Below, one piece after another: positions 62,363 through 64,000 of a DNA stretch of 64,000 nt. Source of the stretch: Sellimonas sp963559135 (GTDB lineage Bacteria; Bacillota; Clostridia; Lachnospirales; Lachnospiraceae). Made by a program: the position numbers and the translations under genes. Where the stretch lies: positions 62,001 to 126,000 of the forward strand of contig CAUWJP010000001.1 in NCBI GenBank assembly GCA_963559135.1, written 5' to 3'. The notes under the pieces are model-generated. The model worked only from the letters and a program-made list of their open reading frames with translations. It did no database searches and was not told the DNA's origin. Every line of letters begins with the position of its first letter. The stretch's first letter is position 1.

Positions 62363-62415
62363 CAAAAAAACCATGAGAATTCATTTTACACAACGTTTGT
62401 AAAAGTTCTCATGGT
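62363..62415 (-). terminator. Terminator facing minus strand, for a decayed gene
   Basis: AACCATGAGAA and TTCTCATGGT with an inner pairing of TTTTACA/TGTAAAA, followed on the minus strand by GGTTTTTTT. It lies right behind the P-II-like remnant at 62447 and so ends a gene that is no longer intact. Confidence 0.7.
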
Positions 62416-62446
62416 ATTCTTTCTTACTTCTTTTTTTATTTTCTCG

Positions 62447-62715
62447 TTATGGTTCGTGGATTCTAGGGACTTCATTAACCGGTACCGAGAAAATGATTCC
62501 GTATGCCTCGGTCTGTAATCCGCAGGTAGAACTGATTTCATTCATGATAAAAGACTTTTTCTCTCTGGGAACAATAATCAATGACAATTGTTTACTCTTG
62601 TCCTTGTCGCGGAATCAATGAACTCATCGATGAATCCTTCGAGGACTGCCAACGTAATAGCATATGAAGTCTCATTGATCTTCTACTGCTTTTCAAAACT
62701 GTTATCAACCTCTTT
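62447..62715 (-). pseudogene. Decayed P-II-like regulatory protein gene
   Basis: The minus strand read in two frames resembles P-II-type sequences: KINETSYAITLAVLEGFIDE (one frame, with an in-frame TAG before KINE) and LSLIIVPREKKSFIMNEISS followed by CGLQTEAYGIIFSVPVNEVP (shifted frame) to a TAA at 62447-62449. A nonsense codon and a frameshift break it. P-II family members in Firmicutes end with a similar IVP-x-KKxxIMxxI-CGL pattern. No intact start is found. Confidence 0.6.
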
Positions 62716-62727
62716 TCTATTAGATTT

Positions 62728-63288
62728 TCATAAAGCCGCATACTCTTCTGCCAGAATACTGTAAATGGCCAGATCGACAATTCCCCGGTTGTTCTTACCT
62801 CCCTTACGGAGAGTCCCCTCGTATGTCATATGGCATTTCTGCATGACTCTTCCGGATGCAGGATTCTCTGTATCATGACAGGCCTCAATCCGGTTGGCGC
62901 CCACCTGTTTAAAGAAAAAGCTTATGATGGCGGAAAGTGCCTCTGTCATGATCCCTCGGTTCCACCAGGCGCTTCCCAGACAATATCCGATGGAGATGCT
63001 TGCAAGTTCTTCATCAATTTTGACTGCGCTGATGGTTCCAACAGGATTTTCAGGATATTCTTTTAACGTGATACTCCACTGGTAAAAATCAGATTTTAGA
63101 TAGGATTCGATCCATTCCAAAAGAATTTTTCTGGTAAGTTCCGGATCGATATGTGTAGGCCAGGAAAGAAATTTTGTGACGTGTGGATCTTTTGCCCAGT
63201 TTTCGTAGACAGCATGGACGTCTTTCATTGTAAAACGGCCAAGATACAACCGATCGGTCTCAAGAAAACATGTTCCTTTATGTTCCAT
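62728..63288 (-). CDS. GNAT acetyltransferase (RimJ/RimL type)
   Basis: A 186-residue acetyltransferase with ETDRLYLGRFTMKDVHAVYENW at the start, typical of RimJ/RimL-like GNATs, and the acetyl-CoA-binding GYCLGSAWWNRGIMTEALSAII, then ANRIEACHDTENPASGRVMQKC. Substrate unknown; N-terminal or antibiotic acetylation are options. ATG 63288; GAGGG lies 11 bases upstream. Its downstream terminus sits against the P-II-like remnant. Confidence 0.85.
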   Translation of the reverse strand: MEHKGTCFLETDRLYLGRFTMKDVHAVYENWAKDPHVTKFLSWPTHIDPELTRKILLEWIESYLKSDFYQWSITLKEYPENPVGTISAVKIDEELASISIGYCLGSAWWNRGIMTEALSAIISFFFKQVGANRIEACHDTENPASGRVMQKCHMTYEGTLRKGGKNNRGIVDLAIYSILAEEYAAL

Positions 63289-63485
63289 ACCTATTTTTTC
63301 CCTCTTTTCATTTTCACAGGAAACTGTGACAAATTATATTTTATTATTATAACATATTTATGCAGAATCTTCTTCTAAAAATTTTATAAAAATACATTCT
63401 AGAGCTGAAGAAAGAATTTTTGAATTGTAAAAGATGTACTGGAATCGTGTTCTGTATGTCCAATTTATCTTCTATTTACGTCTGT

Positions 63486-63514
63486 TTGACAACTATCGCA
63501 AATCATGTTATTTT
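63486..63514 (+). promoter_or_regulatory. Promoter of lon
   Basis: TTGACA at 63486-63491 with a 17-base spacer and TATTTT at 63509-63514 (preceded by TG, an extended -10). The gap 63289-63562 otherwise holds this promoter and the CIRCE-like element. Confidence 0.6.
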
Positions 63515-63521
63515 ATAATCG

Positions 63522-63548
63522 TTAGCACTCAAGAAACTTATTGGCTAA
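63522..63548 (+). promoter_or_regulatory. Degenerate CIRCE element before lon
   Basis: TTAGCACTC (perfect CIRCE left half), exactly 9 bases, then ATTGGCTAA, which keeps the GCTAA end of GAGTGCTAA. The HrcA repressor would bind here to repress lon when unstressed. Confidence 0.65.
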
Positions 63549-63562
63549 TAAGGAGGGGTTTT

Positions 63563-64000
63563 ATGATTGTAAGACCAATGTATAATCTTGTATTGCTCCC
63601 AGATGTGAATTATTATTTCAAGAACGATTTTTTAAAAGGCTGGAGTCCGGTTCAGATAGAAGCACAGGAACGAATTCTATTCCTCGTTTTGCGGGAAAAT
63701 AAACCGAGGGAAGAGCTACAACCCGAGGACTTTTATCCAATCGGTGTTTCAGCGCAGATCGATTCGGTTGAGGAAGACGGTAGCATTCGTGTCCACACCC
63801 TGGAAAGGGTAGATATTACAGGAATCGAGATACATGACGGGTATATCGAAGCAGAGGCATGTGTCCGGGCAGATGTGGACGATCTTCCAAGAGAGGAAGG
63901 AGCTGAACGTTTCTCTCGAATCCAGCGTGCGCTTTTGCAGTTTGTACAGAAATATCAGTGGGGCATGTGGGCGAGAAGCTATATTCTTCAGTGGAACAAT
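63563..64000 (+). CDS. lon: ATP-dependent protease Lon, N-terminal part (partial)
   Basis: The first 146 codons run off the window. MIVRPMYNLVLLPDV and later FYPIGVSAQIDSVEEDGS match the N-terminal substrate-recognition domain of Lon (IRPLYNLVLLPGV-type start seen in gut Clostridia); the ATPase and Ser-Lys protease domains lie outside. Lon is a cytoplasmic heat-shock protease. AAGGAGGGG precedes the ATG. Expression probably is under HrcA through the CIRCE-like element just upstream. Confidence 0.8.
   Translation, partial: MIVRPMYNLVLLPDVNYYFKNDFLKGWSPVQIEAQERILFLVLRENKPREELQPEDFYPIGVSAQIDSVEEDGSIRVHTLERVDITGIEIHDGYIEAEACVRADVDDLPREEGAERFSRIQRALLQFVQKYQWGMWARSYILQWNN

Noticed and set aside
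62592..62780. Short minus-strand open frame overlapping the GNAT gene end
   Set aside because: Reading it gives no recognisable protein; the region is better explained by the P-II-like remnant in other frames.
1..64000. CRISPR arrays, tRNA, rRNA genes, or insertion sequences
   Set aside because: No regular 25-40-base repeats with spacers, no cloverleaf-like or ribosomal sequence, and no transposase or terminal inverted repeats were seen by eye.

Overview
The window looks like a chromosomal segment from a low-to-mid GC Firmicute of class Clostridia, most likely family Lachnospiraceae. Reasons: gene order and family content (mutS-mutL-miaA followed by a YnbB-type PLP enzyme, yggS-sepF-ylmH-lspA-rluD, mreBCD-PBP2-minDE-rodA-mgsA), families common in gut Clostridia (DUF4321, DUF1576, cytidylate-kinase-like, TIGR01212 radical SAM), AGGAGG-type ribosome binding sites, frequent TTG/GTG starts and many A/T-rich intrinsic terminators. 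Genus cannot be resolved by reading alone.

Layout. 1-10.7 kb (+): end of miaB, a small membrane protein, then mutS, mutL, miaA, a methionine-gamma-lyase-like enzyme and two flavoproteins. 10.8-13.8 kb (-): MoxR ATPase, DUF58 protein and a membrane protein, a typical MoxR module. 14.1-24.2 kb (+): DUF4321, radC and the cell-shape/division block mreB, mreC, mreD, mrdA, a possible 29-codon small ORF, minD, minE, rodA, then mgsA and a D-Ala-D-Ala carboxypeptidase. 24.5-31.2 kb (+): radical SAM protein, HlyD-like adaptor, yggS, sepF, ylmH, lspA, rluD and a cytidylate-kinase-like protein. 31.2-40 kb, mixed strands: a TtcA-like PP-loop enzyme, dtd, a cysteine-cluster protein, a CDP-alcohol phosphatidyltransferase, a DUF1576 membrane protein, a MecA-like PBP, an HtrA protease and a DEDDh exonuclease. 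40-43.6 kb: a giant fused ABC ATPase/permease whose extracellular part carries three 64-residue repeats.

43.6-63.3 kb is more accessory: a broken LysR gene, ApbE, a radical-SAM remnant, an intact LysR, a cobalamin riboswitch with a corrinoid-type ABC importer, a three-gene redox operon (CMD / Fe-S aldo-keto reductase / flavin reductase), a split ChrA pair with a divergent LysR, GNAT, an 82-residue helical protein with a cupin, a self-regulated GntR-ABC module, an ECF sigma/anti-sigma pair, a XerS-like tyrosine recombinase flanked by two decayed genes, and another GNAT. The window ends in the start of lon, preceded by a promoter and a degenerate CIRCE element.

The left two thirds is mostly housekeeping (mismatch repair, tRNA modification, rod shape, septum placement, lipoprotein processing). 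I found no CRISPR array, rRNA, tRNA, insertion sequence or complete prophage. Less routine features are the XerS-like recombinase with an upstream inverted repeat, the repeat-bearing ABC permease, the roughly 250-residue insertion in PBP2, and the small-ORF and terminator/RBS arrangements.
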